Source: Endozoicomonas ascidiicola (GTDB lineage Bacteria; Pseudomonadota; Gammaproteobacteria; Pseudomonadales; Endozoicomonadaceae). Taken from it: DNA of 40,497 nt. The DNA lies in contig NZ_LUTV01000009.1 in the NCBI RefSeq assembly GCF_001646945.1, positions 27,268-67,764 on the forward strand, written 5' to 3'. The first letter of the stretch is position 1. Each line of letters starts with the position of its first letter. The notes beneath the pieces were generated by a model that had not been told where the DNA came from, did no database searches, and saw only the letters and a program-made list of their open reading frames with translations. Positions 21,617-31,127 of this stretch are shown piece after piece. The position numbers and the translations under genes are program-made.

Positions 21617-24600
21617 TTATTGATCCTGGCCAATGGCCACAAAAGGTGCCCAGAACATGGGGTGGGCGTGAAACGAGTTTTTGTCGTGATCTCGCATGGT
21701 TTGTGCTGCATGACGCAGTGCCGGGGTAAGGCCTTGTTCCGGATACTGCTTTATGTGTTGAAAGACGCTGACCATCAGTTCCGTAGTAGCCGACTGTTCC
21801 GTAGACCAGTGGGACACTAAAAGACTTTTGGCACCGGCCTGAAAAAACGCAGTACTGAGGCTGGCAAGGCCGTTATCCTGACCCAATTCTGCGGTGTTAC
21901 AGGCAGACAGCACCACACGATCGGCATTCAGGTTAAGCCCGGCAATGGTGCTGCTATCGAGAATGGCAGAAGTGAAGTCATTCCCGTTGGGCGTCATCAC
22001 CAAGCCGGGTTCAGGCATGTCTTTACCGGCAGTCAGACCGTGGGTGGCAAAGACCAGGGTTTCAAATTTTTCCAGAGGCAGTTGTTCCAGCTGCTGAAGG
22101 GTGGCGGCTCTACCAGTATAGATATAATCATCTTCACCAAGTATTTCACCAATGGCATGTAACTGTTGCTCGGTTTTTGGCAAAGGAGCCAAACGACTGA
22201 GGTTTTCTAATGCACTGTCGCCCATAAAGTTAAAGGACGACTGCAATGACTGGCGAACTTTATTGATACGGTTACTGGTAGAAGAAAATAGCTGATCGAC
22301 AATAGCGCTTTCTTCATTATTGGGCATCACAGGGTTGCCAAATCCGGCATACGCTAACGGGTGGCTAGAGGCTGACGTCTTCCCGCTTTTTTGGGCAATC
22401 AGCTGATCGTAGAGATTGTTTAGCGATGGCTGATAGTTCATCTGGAACTGGTCGCCAAGCCAGGCAACGGTTCGATAGTTGATAAAGTCCAGTGCTGAGT
22501 TAACGGGTTTCTCTGGAAGCGCCATGGGTAACACTTGAAACGGCAGCTTGGACAGTGGGCCATCGGGCAACAGATAGAGGCGCTGTTTATCCTTGAGAAG
22601 GGGGATTAGCGGTGCAAACACCTCTTTATAGAGTTGAAAGGCTGGCTCCATGGCAAAAGGTCGTATATCTATGGGGGAGCGGATGTCTGGCTGATCCAGT
22701 GTCAGACGGATGTCGTTGACCAGTTTATCCATATCAGCAAGGTCGATGGGCAGTGCCACTGACTGCACTCGCTGTTTGGTGATCACAATGGCTTTTGATC
22801 CATAGTCGTCCACTGCCCAGAGAATAGCTGCTTCGTCATCGGCTAAATTTTCCATGATGGATGCAGGGTGGGCTGGGGCTGGCAATGTAGGTATCACAGC
22901 ATTGGGGTATTGTTTCTGTACCTTTATCAGCAGCAATTGATGCTCTTCTGTCAGACGCTCTATCGCTTTGGCAAGTTCGTCCGCTTGAGCTGATTGCCCC
23001 TGCGTTGTCATAGAGTCTCGCAATTGCACTCTTAGACGATGCTGTTCCTCACCGATAGAGAGAAGGCGATTGATCATCGAACCGTAAGGCAGTGTCTGTG
23101 TATCGCGCTTGAGTTTTCTAATGGCCAGAGAGTGAGCCATAGGACTGTAGCGATGCAACTGTGCGGCCAGTACATTAATGCTGTCCAGTTTTGCCCTTTC
23201 AGCAGGGTGGGATTCTACAGGGAACAGGTGCTGAAATTTCTCCATGGCATCCATGATGGTGTACAGCGCCATTCGACAATTTCGTGACTGCCAGATATTG
23301 CGACCTTGGCTATTTGCCATAAGTAACCTTTGCAGTACTTCATCAGCAATGAAAACCAGCTCGCTGGGAGTGAGTGCTTTGAGCAAATTGTTGGCGTAAA
23401 GACTGTCTAAACCATTGTCGCAGGTACCGAAGGCATCTATATGCTGGTTATAGGTATCGAAAATATTGAAGAGTAGATTTCTTGCTGTTTTGGTCTCACC
23501 AATGTCTATTAGTTTCCAGGCCAGCTCTGCTTTAGGGGCGAACAGTAAAGGACTGTCGGCGGGAATGGTGTTAGTAAATGCATTGACCCGGGACATAGCC
23601 AAGTGAGCCTGAATCGATTTATCTTCTTTTTGGAGCTGGCTTTGACGGAATTTGACCTCCCAGAATGCCCGGGCGAATAGCGGATTGTTGGGTTTTTGAT
23701 TGCCAAGAAAGCCATCTAATAACTCGTAAAGCGCCAGCGCTTGTTCTCGGTAGCCCATATCTTCAAAGGCTCTTGCCGCTTCGAGTGTGACTGCGAGGCT
23801 TGTTCCTTGGAACATGGTTGTTCTGGGCAGTTTTTTGAGGGATTTCATGGCTTCTTCATAGAGTTTGAGCGCTTTGGTTGCGGTATCCCTTCGAAGCGTT
23901 GGATTGGCTTTTGCCTTATCAATTAGCAAGCGGCCGTAAAAAGCGAATGCCAGTGCTCTGTCGTTAAAATAGATGGGTAAGACTTCAGGCTGAACATCCG
24001 GGTTAAAGTCGTCAAGCTGACTGAGTAGCTCAATGGCTTTTTGGCTCCCTCGTGTTTCGTAGAGCAACCCTGCATAGTGGAGCAAAATGGTGACTTTCGA
24101 ATGATGATTGCCAGTGTTCAGCAAGGCCAGCTGGTAAGCGTATTCTGCGTTTGGAACGTTATTGAGCTGCCTTGATGCATCGCCCAATAACAGGAAGAGG
24201 TTTCCGGCTTCTGGTCCTTCACGGCGGATAGTAGTCGGTAACTGCACATAGTCGTCAATGGCACCTTGCGGATTGCCATTCAATAATTTCGAAAACATCG
24301 AAGCGGCAGTGATTGTCAGCAGTCGTTTTTCTGCTTCAGGTTGATACTTTTTTAACAGTGCTGTTCGCTGCTCAAGTAATGTATTTGCCTGGGTTTTATC
24401 TCCGAACAGTAGTAATGCATTAATCCACGCGCGATAGTGGGATTCATCTATGTCATTATCCAACTCTTCCGGAGCCAGTAAGTCCTGGTACCGGCTGATG
24501 GCTTCTACAAAATCACCTTGGTGCACTAGCGACATGGCCGATTTCAGCTGTTCGTCCTGAGCGGATTTGGTCAAAGTGACGATGCCGAATGTAAGAGTTA

Positions 24601-24670
24601 TTACTGCAAGTGTGGAGATAAATAGTATGCGGCGCATGAAGGAGGTATAAGCAGGTGAAAGGGTGAACAT
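21617..24670 (-). CDS. TPR-CHAT caspase-like protein with N-terminal membrane anchor
   Basis: A 1017-residue protein. The N-terminus has a membrane helix (ILFISTLAVITLTFGIVTL, about 15-33). Residues 40-550 are a helical TPR-like array (HQGDFVEAISRYQDLL is one repeat). A helical linker leads to a C-terminal CHAT domain (about 630-1015) with the catalytic pair His877 in FATHG and Cys924 in LSACNT, then GAKSLLVSHWS and MFWAPFV, all typical. CHAT proteins are caspase-superfamily proteases; TPR-CHAT proteins can be effectors of immunity or signalling. It heads an operon with an ECF sigma factor and its likely anti-sigma, so it may cleave a regulator or sense stress. ATG 24637 is an alternative start; neither start has a good ribosome site. 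Confidence 0.9.
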   Translation of the reverse strand: MFTLSPAYTSFMRRILFISTLAVITLTFGIVTLTKSAQDEQLKSAMSLVHQGDFVEAISRYQDLLAPEELDNDIDESHYRAWINALLLFGDKTQANTLLEQRTALLKKYQPEAEKRLLTITAASMFSKLLNGNPQGAIDDYVQLPTTIRREGPEAGNLFLLLGDASRQLNNVPNAEYAYQLALLNTGNHHSKVTILLHYAGLLYETRGSQKAIELLSQLDDFNPDVQPEVLPIYFNDRALAFAFYGRLLIDKAKANPTLRRDTATKALKLYEEAMKSLKKLPRTTMFQGTSLAVTLEAARAFEDMGYREQALALYELLDGFLGNQKPNNPLFARAFWEVKFRQSQLQKEDKSIQAHLAMSRVNAFTNTIPADSPLLFAPKAELAWKLIDIGETKTARNLLFNIFDTYNQHIDAFGTCDNGLDSLYANNLLKALTPSELVFIADEVLQRLLMANSQGRNIWQSRNCRMALYTIMDAMEKFQHLFPVESHPAERAKLDSINVLAAQLHRYSPMAHSLAIRKLKRDTQTLPYGSMINRLLSIGEEQHRLRVQLRDSMTTQGQSAQADELAKAIERLTEEHQLLLIKVQKQYPNAVIPTLPAPAHPASIMENLADDEAAILWAVDDYGSKAIVITKQRVQSVALPIDLADMDKLVNDIRLTLDQPDIRSPIDIRPFAMEPAFQLYKEVFAPLIPLLKDKQRLYLLPDGPLSKLPFQVLPMALPEKPVNSALDFINYRTVAWLGDQFQMNYQPSLNNLYDQLIAQKSGKTSASSHPLAYAGFGNPVMPNNEESAIVDQLFSSTSNRINKVRQSLQSSFNFMGDSALENLSRLAPLPKTEQQLHAIGEILGEDDYIYTGRAATLQQLEQLPLEKFETLVFATHGLTAGKDMPEPGLVMTPNGNDFTSAILDSSTIAGLNLNADRVVLSACNTAELGQDNGLASLSTAFFQAGAKSLLVSHWSTEQSATTELMVSVFQHIKQYPEQGLTPALRHAAQTMRDHDKNSFHAHPMFWAPFVAIGQDQ

Positions 24671-25094
24671 AGGTGATGAGGCAGGGTTTGGGAATACGGT
24701 TTTACCGATGTGGTGTTTTAGGTAGTAAGCATGTAGCTACTTGTCATAGCTGGTTAGAATTATTCAGGCAGATTCTTTGGCAGTAAATTTTCAAGGGGGT
24801 AAGTTTGAAGAGAGGTTATATCATTTTCTTTCAGCATTAAAGCTTATATGTAACCTAGCCTGTAGGCTTATGAGTTGCTGAGTTGTAGCTATTTGGGAGT
24901 CACCTAGTAAGGACTGCTATGCATTAAGCCTGTCTCTTAGGATAGAGGGATTTGTCCGCTGTTTCCGAGGGCAGCGAAAAAGAGACGTTATTCATGTAAT
25001 GAATCAATTGATTTCGATGGCGAAGTACTGCTGAAGCGCACGTGGAACACTCCTTAATATCCACCGTAAGAAGTCTGTCTAGTGTATACGCTGG
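24671..25094. other. 424-bp intergenic region without a convincing gene
   Basis: It lies between the CHAT operon and the Xre regulator, and should hold the CHAT promoter on the minus strand, though I see no strong match to it. A frame without a start codon from about 24943 to 25054 encodes a peptide ending EVLLKRTWNTP and may be a relic of an inserted sequence. One TTGTCCG at 24953-24959 is a lone match to the TnsB-site core, not a transposon end. Confidence 0.4.
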
Positions 25095-25418
25095 CTATGA
25101 CTGTTTTTTTCTATCATTCAGCATTTTCTCCATATTGGGTTCAATGCGTTTTTTTTGACCCTGCTTTGTGCCAGCAAAGAGAGACTCTGGTAATACATTC
25201 AATGCAGTGCTGATTTGCCAGATGGTAGCAAGGGTTGGATTACCATTTTTGAGAATTTTGAAGAGTTGTTGTGGTGTTATGCCCAATAAGGTAGCCAGTT
25301 CTGATTTTGTCATATGAGAACCAGGCTTCGATTTTGATGATGCTTTGTTTAAAGCACAAACGATATTGTCGCGGACAGTTTTAATAAAGCGATCTTTTTC
25401 TTCCTGGTTAAATGTCAT
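25095..25418 (-). CDS. Xre/Cro-family transcriptional regulator
   Basis: A 107-residue protein when started at ATG 25418. A longer frame from 25469 would translate the operator palindromes and is unlikely. A helix-turn-helix of the Xre type is visible: MTKSELATLLGITPQQLFKI then GNPTLATIWQISTALNV. The N-terminus is helical and the C-terminus basic (GQKKRIEPNMEKMLNDRKKQ). It is divergent from the tnsAB gene with two palindromes between them, an arrangement expected for a repressor of transposition genes. Xre regulators also accompany some CRISPR-associated Tn7-like elements, but no cas genes are seen here. Confidence 0.85.
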   Translation of the reverse strand: MTFNQEEKDRFIKTVRDNIVCALNKASSKSKPGSHMTKSELATLLGITPQQLFKILKNGNPTLATIWQISTALNVLPESLFAGTKQGQKKRIEPNMEKMLNDRKKQS

Positions 25419-25433
25419 AAAAAGTCTATAATA

Positions 25434-25460
25434 AGCATATAAGCTGACAGCATATATGCT
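25434..25460. promoter_or_regulatory. Paired palindromic operators of the Xre regulator
   Basis: AGCATATAAGCT (25434-25445) and the perfect palindrome AGCATATATGCT (25449-25460) are spaced 15 bp centre to centre just upstream of the regulator start. They are good candidates for autoregulation and control of tnsAB. TATAAT-like sequences overlap them. Confidence 0.6.
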
Positions 25461-25612
25461 AAAAATCAAGAAAATCAGAAAATTTTGAAATTATTTTCCA
25501 TGGAATTAATAGGCAGTAATCCTGTCATGCTGGAGCAATCCTGCCGGATATACATAAAATTTATTTCCGTTACCTGCTGATTTACAACGGTAAAAAAAAT
25601 TAATTTATATTT

Positions 25613-25627
25613 TTGGCTAATAGCCAA
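25613..25627. promoter_or_regulatory. Inverted repeat TTGGCTAATAGCCAA upstream of tnsAB
   Basis: Perfect 6-bp arms with a 3-bp centre, 122 bp before the tnsAB start, in the divergent regulator/tnsAB intergenic region. It may be a second operator of a different type from the AGCATATATGCT pair. Confidence 0.4.
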
Positions 25628-25749
25628 TGTAACATTGTTTATGTTTCAGGGTCAAGTGCAAGTGGTTGAAAAAAAATGATTGAGTTAACGAAAAAGTTTG
25701 TGAATTCTGAATATAAAGCTACGCAAAAAAAAGAATATAGGAGTTCTGC

Positions 25750-28407
25750 ATGGATAAGCCAAAAGCGCTGCTGGAGTATGTTAAGGCTAACGCTGAGCGT
25801 TTGGGTGTGAATGATGAAGGGTTGGACTATGTTCAGCAATCAATGGGTAACCCAGTTCGACACATTAATCGAGGGGGGCCGGGTAGAGCCAGTTTATTCC
25901 CAAGCCCGCTGATGGGAGTTGTCAACAAGTCAGAAAGTGATTTAGAGAAAGCGCTTCAGATAATGAGTGAAATGAAGCCCTCTGTTCGGGGGATCTTCGA
26001 TCAGCCAATTACTTTTCAGATATCGCCAGTAATGAAAAATGGTAAGCGTCAGGGAATACGACACACGCCGGATGCTTTTTTGGTTGAAGAAGATGCAGTT
26101 TCTTTTGTTGAGTGTAAACGGGTGGCTGAACTCATGGAGCTCTGTGAGAAATATCCGGACAGATATATCTATGACGAAGTTGAGGGGTGTTTTCGTTCGC
26201 CAGTGATGGAACGGGAACTTAAGCGTACTGGTGTTAAATATCGGTTTTTTACTGATGCGGATTGTAACCCCAAGCTTTTGGCCAACATCAGGCATTTATT
26301 GGACTACATAAGAGTGCTAAAGAAGAAGGAAGCTGTTTCCAGTGAGATAGAACAGGCTTGCGTCAGCTTTATCGGCAGTTCGCCTACGATGACTATTAGT
26401 GAGTTTTTGGTTGGGCATCCCGCTTTAAAAATTGATCATGTGTTGCAGCTTGTTGCTTCTGGCGCACTTTATGTGGCCATGGAGCGAGAGCTGCTGTCTG
26501 AGCCTGAAACGTGCAGGGTCTTTACGTCTAAAAGTGCGTGTCAAGTGTATATAACAACAAGAGATGTGAAACCATCGAATGGGTTTCATTTTAAATCTTC
26601 GGAGATGGCGGTTAAGGAGGGAATGGTTTGCCAGCGAGGAGGACAGGTATGGAAGCTTCAGTCTATTGATCCTTCAAGGCAAACGGTGCTGATCGAAATT
26701 ACGGGTGAAGGTTTGTCTCAGCTAAAGCCTGTAAGGATTCAGGATGTTAGAGAGCTGATCAAATCTAAAGAATTAGAAGTTGTAGAGGGTGATCAGAGCA
26801 ACGATAAGCTGAATGATGAGCAAACACAGATGATGTTGGCGGCTAATGAAGATCATCAAAAAGAGGCGCTTAAGCGGCATCACACCTTGCATCAAGTGCT
26901 AATGGGAGATATGAATCGCCAACAAGCAGCAGAGTATTTGGGATGCTCTACAAGAACACTGCGACGATATATGAAGCGATATGCCGAAGGCATTGATCGC
27001 AGAGGAAATGGACTTGCGGAGCTGGTTGATAATCATCGCGGCAAGGGGAATAGTCAATCATTCATTAATGGCAAGCCTTTGGAGTTGGCTGATGATGTTA
27101 TTGAGTCAGAATATCTTGATGCGAAGTGTAAAAGTGTAGCTGCCTGTTATCGTGACTATGTTCGGCTTTGTAAGGATGAAGGTGTAGAGCCGGGGTCGTA
27201 CAGTTGGATGAGGCGCCGGATTAAAACTGTGAGTCTTAGCAAGCGGGTTCGAACCAGGCAGGGTCATAAGAAAGCTAATGCATTGATGCCCATCACAACC
27301 AGTGATGGTGTTATAGAAAGTAGGCGGGGAACCCGTGCATTTGAATATCTTCATGTTGATCATACTCAGCTTGATGAGTTTTTGAAGTTTCCCAATAAAA
27401 AACCTGCCAAACCGTGGTTGACGGTCATAGTTGACTTGTACTCCCGGAGTGTTTTGGCAATTTATTTAACGATGAGTAGTCCATCCAATAACTCAGTTAT
27501 GATGGTGGTCAGAGAGCTGATTAAGCGTCACGGAAGGCTGCCTGAATCATTTTGTGTTGACGGTGGTGCAGAGTTTGAGAGTGTCCAGTTCGAACAATTT
27601 TGTGCTTACTTTTCTGTGACAATTCACAGTCGTAAAAGTAACCCGCGGGGTGGGTCGGCAGTTGAAAGTGTCTTTAAACAGCTTAATGAGGCCGTTGTTC
27701 ATACGTTGACAGGCAATTCGAAGCTTATGAAAAACCCACGTCAGTTGTCAGCTAGTGTAAACCCTGTTCTTAATGCGTTGTGGGATTTTCAGTCATTGAA
27801 ACAGCTTTTGGAAGATTTCTTCTATGGGCACTACAACAAAACAGAGCATCCTGCGCACAAAATGATCCCGGACGAGGTTTTGGAAGACAGTTTTATACGT
27901 CATGGTGAGCGTGATTATCGAAAAGTGGGTGCGGATGATGAGAATCTGCGCATTATGATGCTTCCTCATGATGGGAACAAGCGTACTCGAGTTATTCAGC
28001 CAGTTAAAGGGGTTGTCAGAAAGGGGTTGTATTACGGACATGAATTATTCAGCAGTGCTGATTGGTTGGGGAAAGAGGTTGAGCTTCGTATAGATCCCGA
28101 GGATGACTCTTATGTTTACTGTAATCTGGATGGGTGGAAACGATGTGAACGGGTGGTTACTGAGGGACGATATTTTCCCGGTATTGACCGCTCAGTTTTA
28201 ACAGAGGCGAACGGTTATACACATTCCTTTTACTCTCAAAAAGAGATAGCGGAGCGTGCTGTTCCATTTAATCGGAAAATTTCAGATGAAGAGAAGCGAT
28301 TAAGGGAGGGGGTAGAGGAGGTTGAGAATAAGTCTACAGCGGTTAGTGATAGTGATGCTTCATCGATCAGAATTGTGCCAGGTGAAAATAATATTGAGGA
28401 TTTCTAA
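25750..28407 (+). CDS. TnsA-TnsB fusion transposase
   Basis: An 885-residue protein joining both halves of a Tn7-like transposase. Residues ~60-190 are a TnsA endonuclease domain with the restriction-type core HTPDAF (D108) and FVECKR (E121, K123), which cuts the 5' ends. From ~360 comes a TnsB/Rve integrase: a helix-turn-helix (NRQQAAEYLGCSTRTLRRYM), then catalytic D537 in YLHVDHTQLD, D604 in FCVDGGAEFE and E639 in GGSAVESVF (D-67-D-35-E). A C-terminal beta domain and acidic tail would contact TnsC. The gene has a strong AGGAG ribosome site. Natural TnsAB fusions are known in some Tn7-like and CRISPR-associated (type I-B) elements; this one has all catalytic residues. Confidence 0.9.
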   Translation: MDKPKALLEYVKANAERLGVNDEGLDYVQQSMGNPVRHINRGGPGRASLFPSPLMGVVNKSESDLEKALQIMSEMKPSVRGIFDQPITFQISPVMKNGKRQGIRHTPDAFLVEEDAVSFVECKRVAELMELCEKYPDRYIYDEVEGCFRSPVMERELKRTGVKYRFFTDADCNPKLLANIRHLLDYIRVLKKKEAVSSEIEQACVSFIGSSPTMTISEFLVGHPALKIDHVLQLVASGALYVAMERELLSEPETCRVFTSKSACQVYITTRDVKPSNGFHFKSSEMAVKEGMVCQRGGQVWKLQSIDPSRQTVLIEITGEGLSQLKPVRIQDVRELIKSKELEVVEGDQSNDKLNDEQTQMMLAANEDHQKEALKRHHTLHQVLMGDMNRQQAAEYLGCSTRTLRRYMKRYAEGIDRRGNGLAELVDNHRGKGNSQSFINGKPLELADDVIESEYLDAKCKSVAACYRDYVRLCKDEGVEPGSYSWMRRRIKTVSLSKRVRTRQGHKKANALMPITTSDGVIESRRGTRAFEYLHVDHTQLDEFLKFPNKKPAKPWLTVIVDLYSRSVLAIYLTMSSPSNNSVMMVVRELIKRHGRLPESFCVDGGAEFESVQFEQFCAYFSVTIHSRKSNPRGGSAVESVFKQLNEAVVHTLTGNSKLMKNPRQLSASVNPVLNALWDFQSLKQLLEDFFYGHYNKTEHPAHKMIPDEVLEDSFIRHGERDYRKVGADDENLRIMMLPHDGNKRTRVIQPVKGVVRKGLYYGHELFSSADWLGKEVELRIDPEDDSYVYCNLDGWKRCERVVTEGRYFPGIDRSVLTEANGYTHSFYSQKEIAERAVPFNRKISDEEKRLREGVEEVENKSTAVSDSDASSIRIVPGENNIEDF

Positions 28408-28524
28408 AAGCGACCCTCAAGTACCATTCAGTAATGAAAGTACAATTGTCTGAGCAGTATTGAGTGCTGTAAATGACATGTTCAGGTATTAAGCGAAAAT
28501 TAACAAGGCTTAGGAAGGTCTTTA

Positions 28525-29670
28525 ATGAAAAACAAATTGCACGAAAACCGAACTTTTGGCGATGAAGTATTGCAGTCGTCTATTGAGGAAAAAATTGATT
28601 TCTTTTCAAATCAGAGAATCAAGCATGCGAATCTAAGCGAAGCCTATGATGATTTACTGATTAAAGCGGAGCCTGTCGGGGGGGTTGAGTTTATTCAGCT
28701 GGTTGGTTCAACGGGAGCTGGAAAAACTAGGGCGGCCAAGAAGTTTGCCAAGGGGAAGTTGGAAGAAAATAAGACATATATGCAGGAAAATCCTGAGGTG
28801 GTTCCTGTTGTTTATGTTGAGTGCCCAGCGTCTGTAGGTGACCGATTCCCTTGGCAGCCATTATTTAAAAATATTTTGAAGACAGGAGGAGAGTTATTGC
28901 TAGACCGAGGAAACTACGTTTTGGATTATTCTGAGGGCGTTAGCCAGAAAGAAATATCCAGGATTTTACTGAAAGATAACAGCATTCCAGATCTCGCTGA
29001 AGTGGTTCAAGGTTTTTTGAAAAAACGTAAAGTTCAATATCTTATTATTGATGAGGCGCAGCATATTATTGATGCTTGTCGTACCCCGAAGGAAGCGTTT
29101 CGTTGCATGGAGATGCTGAAGTCAATAGCAACCTTGAGCGGGTGTATCATTGTTTTGGTGGGCACTTACCGATTGTTGAGATTTGGTGAAATCAGTGCGC
29201 AGCTTGGAAGACGTTCAGAGATTATTGAGTTGCGACCCTATCAGCGTGGCTCTGTTGCTGAGTTAAAAAATTTTGGCGAAGCTCTTGATGCTTTACTGCA
29301 ACGTTACCCTACAGCTTTCGCAGACATAATTTTCGAAAAAGTAGAAGATATCCATCTCGCTTGTTGTGGGTGCATCGGTATTCTTAAGGATTGGCTAACA
29401 AAAACGCTCTATAGAACCTTGAAGTCAGGTAAGAGTTACGTGACTTTTAAAGATTTAATGGCAAATCGCATGGATCCGCGTGAACTGAGACAGGTGGCCA
29501 AAGAAATTAGAATGGGTAGAGACTACTTTTGCCGTGTATCCATGCTAGAGGTTGAAGAAATGTTGCTGGGTGATAAAACAAAGGTGGTGCCTGCAAATGA
29601 TTCGAAGGGTGTTCAGCGAAAACTTGAGCGAGATGAAGCAGGGGGTGCTGATTATGATGGGTGTGTTTGA
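28525..29670 (+). CDS. tnsC: TnsC-like AAA+ ATPase transposition regulator
   Basis: A 381-residue AAA+ protein with Walker A GSTGAGKT (61-68) and Walker B YLIIDEAQH (172-180), then LVGTYRLLRFGE as sensor region and SEIIELRPY. It is of the TnsC/TniB kind, forming filaments on target DNA and bridging the target selector to TnsAB. AGGAAGG lies just upstream of ATG 28525. The spacing to tnsAB is 117 bp and the stop overlaps the tniQ start by 17 bp, so the module is one operon. Length is shorter than Tn7 TnsC (about 555), as in CRISPR-associated and other compact Tn7-like elements. Confidence 0.9.
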   Translation: MKNKLHENRTFGDEVLQSSIEEKIDFFSNQRIKHANLSEAYDDLLIKAEPVGGVEFIQLVGSTGAGKTRAAKKFAKGKLEENKTYMQENPEVVPVVYVECPASVGDRFPWQPLFKNILKTGGELLLDRGNYVLDYSEGVSQKEISRILLKDNSIPDLAEVVQGFLKKRKVQYLIIDEAQHIIDACRTPKEAFRCMEMLKSIATLSGCIIVLVGTYRLLRFGEISAQLGRRSEIIELRPYQRGSVAELKNFGEALDALLQRYPTAFADIIFEKVEDIHLACCGCIGILKDWLTKTLYRTLKSGKSYVTFKDLMANRMDPRELRQVAKEIRMGRDYFCRVSMLEVEEMLLGDKTKVVPANDSKGVQRKLERDEAGGADYDGCV

Positions 29671-30955
29671 ACAGTTTCCTCGAACTGCTCTATATAAGTT
29701 AAAACCAGAGGATTCTGGTAATGGGTTTATGTTTGAGTCAGCAGGAAGTTATCTTGTGCGATTGGCCTATGCTCACCGGAAAGCGCCGCATCATTTTTTG
29801 CGTCATTTTTTAAATCCTGCCCTTGGGCAGGGGGCGGTGTCTAATGATTTATTCCTGAATTATGGATTTTCAGCAATGAATGGGTATCGACCAAAGGCTG
29901 AAATGTATTTAAATGCTTTAGAAGTGTTTACTGGGCAGAAAGGTGTTGGCTTGTTATCGATGTTGCCCTGGAAATCATTGCTCGATTCAATGGGGAAGGG
30001 GCTATTTCACCCATCAAAAAAATGGTGTCCGGAATGTTTTCAAGAATGGCGGACAAATAAAGAGGTTTTATATGAGCCGCTAATCTGGAGTTTAAAGAGC
30101 TTAACGATATGCCCTGTTCATCAATGTTTATATGCAGGAAATTGTTTTGAGTGTGGCGCAAAGCAGTACATGGTTCAGAGAGTGCTTCCGATTGGTTTTT
30201 GTCCTGAGTGTGGCTCATTTCTTGGTAGCGAAGCTAAAGGAATGGGGAAGAAAGTGCTTTCGAAAAAAGAACAGTATCTTTTGGATCTTGTCGCTAGCCG
30301 CCATCGGGTAACAGAAAATATGCAGCTCCTGCAGCTATTAAGAGGTGGAATCAAGATAGTGATGGCTAAGTTGAGTGTGACATCAACAAAAAAATTAGAG
30401 CAGCTGCTTTGTTTTTCCCAGGCAACAATCAGTCAGTGGCTTTCTGATGGAAGTCGAGGTACTAGGCCAACTCTGAGTACTTTGTTAAATTTTTGTGTTG
30501 CTGTGGAGGTCAGCCCGGTTGTGTTGCTGTTCCAGCATGATCGTATTGATCCTGTCGCAAAAGTGGCAGAACTTGATGGTAGAAAATCTTATGATAATGC
30601 GGATAAGTACGACTGGGTTAAACAACAATTGACGAATATTGTAGATGGCCACAGCCGTGTTTTTTCTGTTAAGCAGGCGGCTGATCAGCTAAAGGTTGGC
30701 GTGAATTATTTGCGGTATCATTTTCCAGAATTAACCTATCGGTTGGTTGAGAAAAATAATGTTCTGCGTGATGAAAAGCGAGAAAGGCGAAATCGCAGAA
30801 ATGTTTTATTGGTTGAAACTGTGTGCCAGGATCTACTGGGTGCTGGTGTCTTTCCCTCTCATAATTATGTGCGAAAAGCGCTGAAGCACGAGTTGAAAAA
30901 TTATGGGTTTGGTGAATTCACAAGAATATGGAGAGAGGTAACTGAAAGGTTGTAA
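29654..30955 (+). CDS. TniQ/TnsD-like target-selection protein
   Basis: A 433-residue protein started at ATG 29654, with AGGGGG about 8 nt upstream, overlapping tnsC. The TniQ core shows SAGSYLVRLAYAH near the N-terminus and zinc-binding motifs: WCPECF, then CPVHQCLYAGNCFECG and GFCPECGSF. After it comes a helix-turn-helix-like region (LEQLLCFSQATISQWLSDGS) and more C-terminal helical DNA-binding-like sequence (SVKQAADQLKVGVNYLRYHF). The long C-terminus fits TnsD-type proteins that recognise a fixed attachment site, rather than the short TniQ proteins that join Cascade. The nearby tRNA-Leu makes that gene the likely target. The selector role is inferred. Confidence 0.85.
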   Translation: MMGVFEQFPRTALYKLKPEDSGNGFMFESAGSYLVRLAYAHRKAPHHFLRHFLNPALGQGAVSNDLFLNYGFSAMNGYRPKAEMYLNALEVFTGQKGVGLLSMLPWKSLLDSMGKGLFHPSKKWCPECFQEWRTNKEVLYEPLIWSLKSLTICPVHQCLYAGNCFECGAKQYMVQRVLPIGFCPECGSFLGSEAKGMGKKVLSKKEQYLLDLVASRHRVTENMQLLQLLRGGIKIVMAKLSVTSTKKLEQLLCFSQATISQWLSDGSRGTRPTLSTLLNFCVAVEVSPVVLLFQHDRIDPVAKVAELDGRKSYDNADKYDWVKQQLTNIVDGHSRVFSVKQAADQLKVGVNYLRYHFPELTYRLVEKNNVLRDEKRERRNRRNVLLVETVCQDLLGAGVFPSHNYVRKALKHELKNYGFGEFTRIWREVTERL

Positions 30956-31127
30956 CAAAAACTGTATTTTTAAAATTCCTTCCTGAATATTCTTCCTACT
31001 CTCGTTCCGAGAAATTTCACTTTATAAACCACGCAGCTTTCCAATGATTGGGTAGGCTTTTTTATTCCTATTTGATATCGGGGAATTTGGATTATTTTGA
31101 GCTGTGAAATGATTTTTTTTTTTTGCT

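Noticed and set aside
24953-24959. TTGTCCG near the Xre gene as a possible left end of the Tn7-like element
   Set aside because: A single core in the wrong orientation, with no TGT terminus and no repeats.
25677-25814. 45-codon frame overlapping the tnsAB start in another frame
   Set aside because: No ribosome site, and its second half is just tnsAB coding sequence out of frame.
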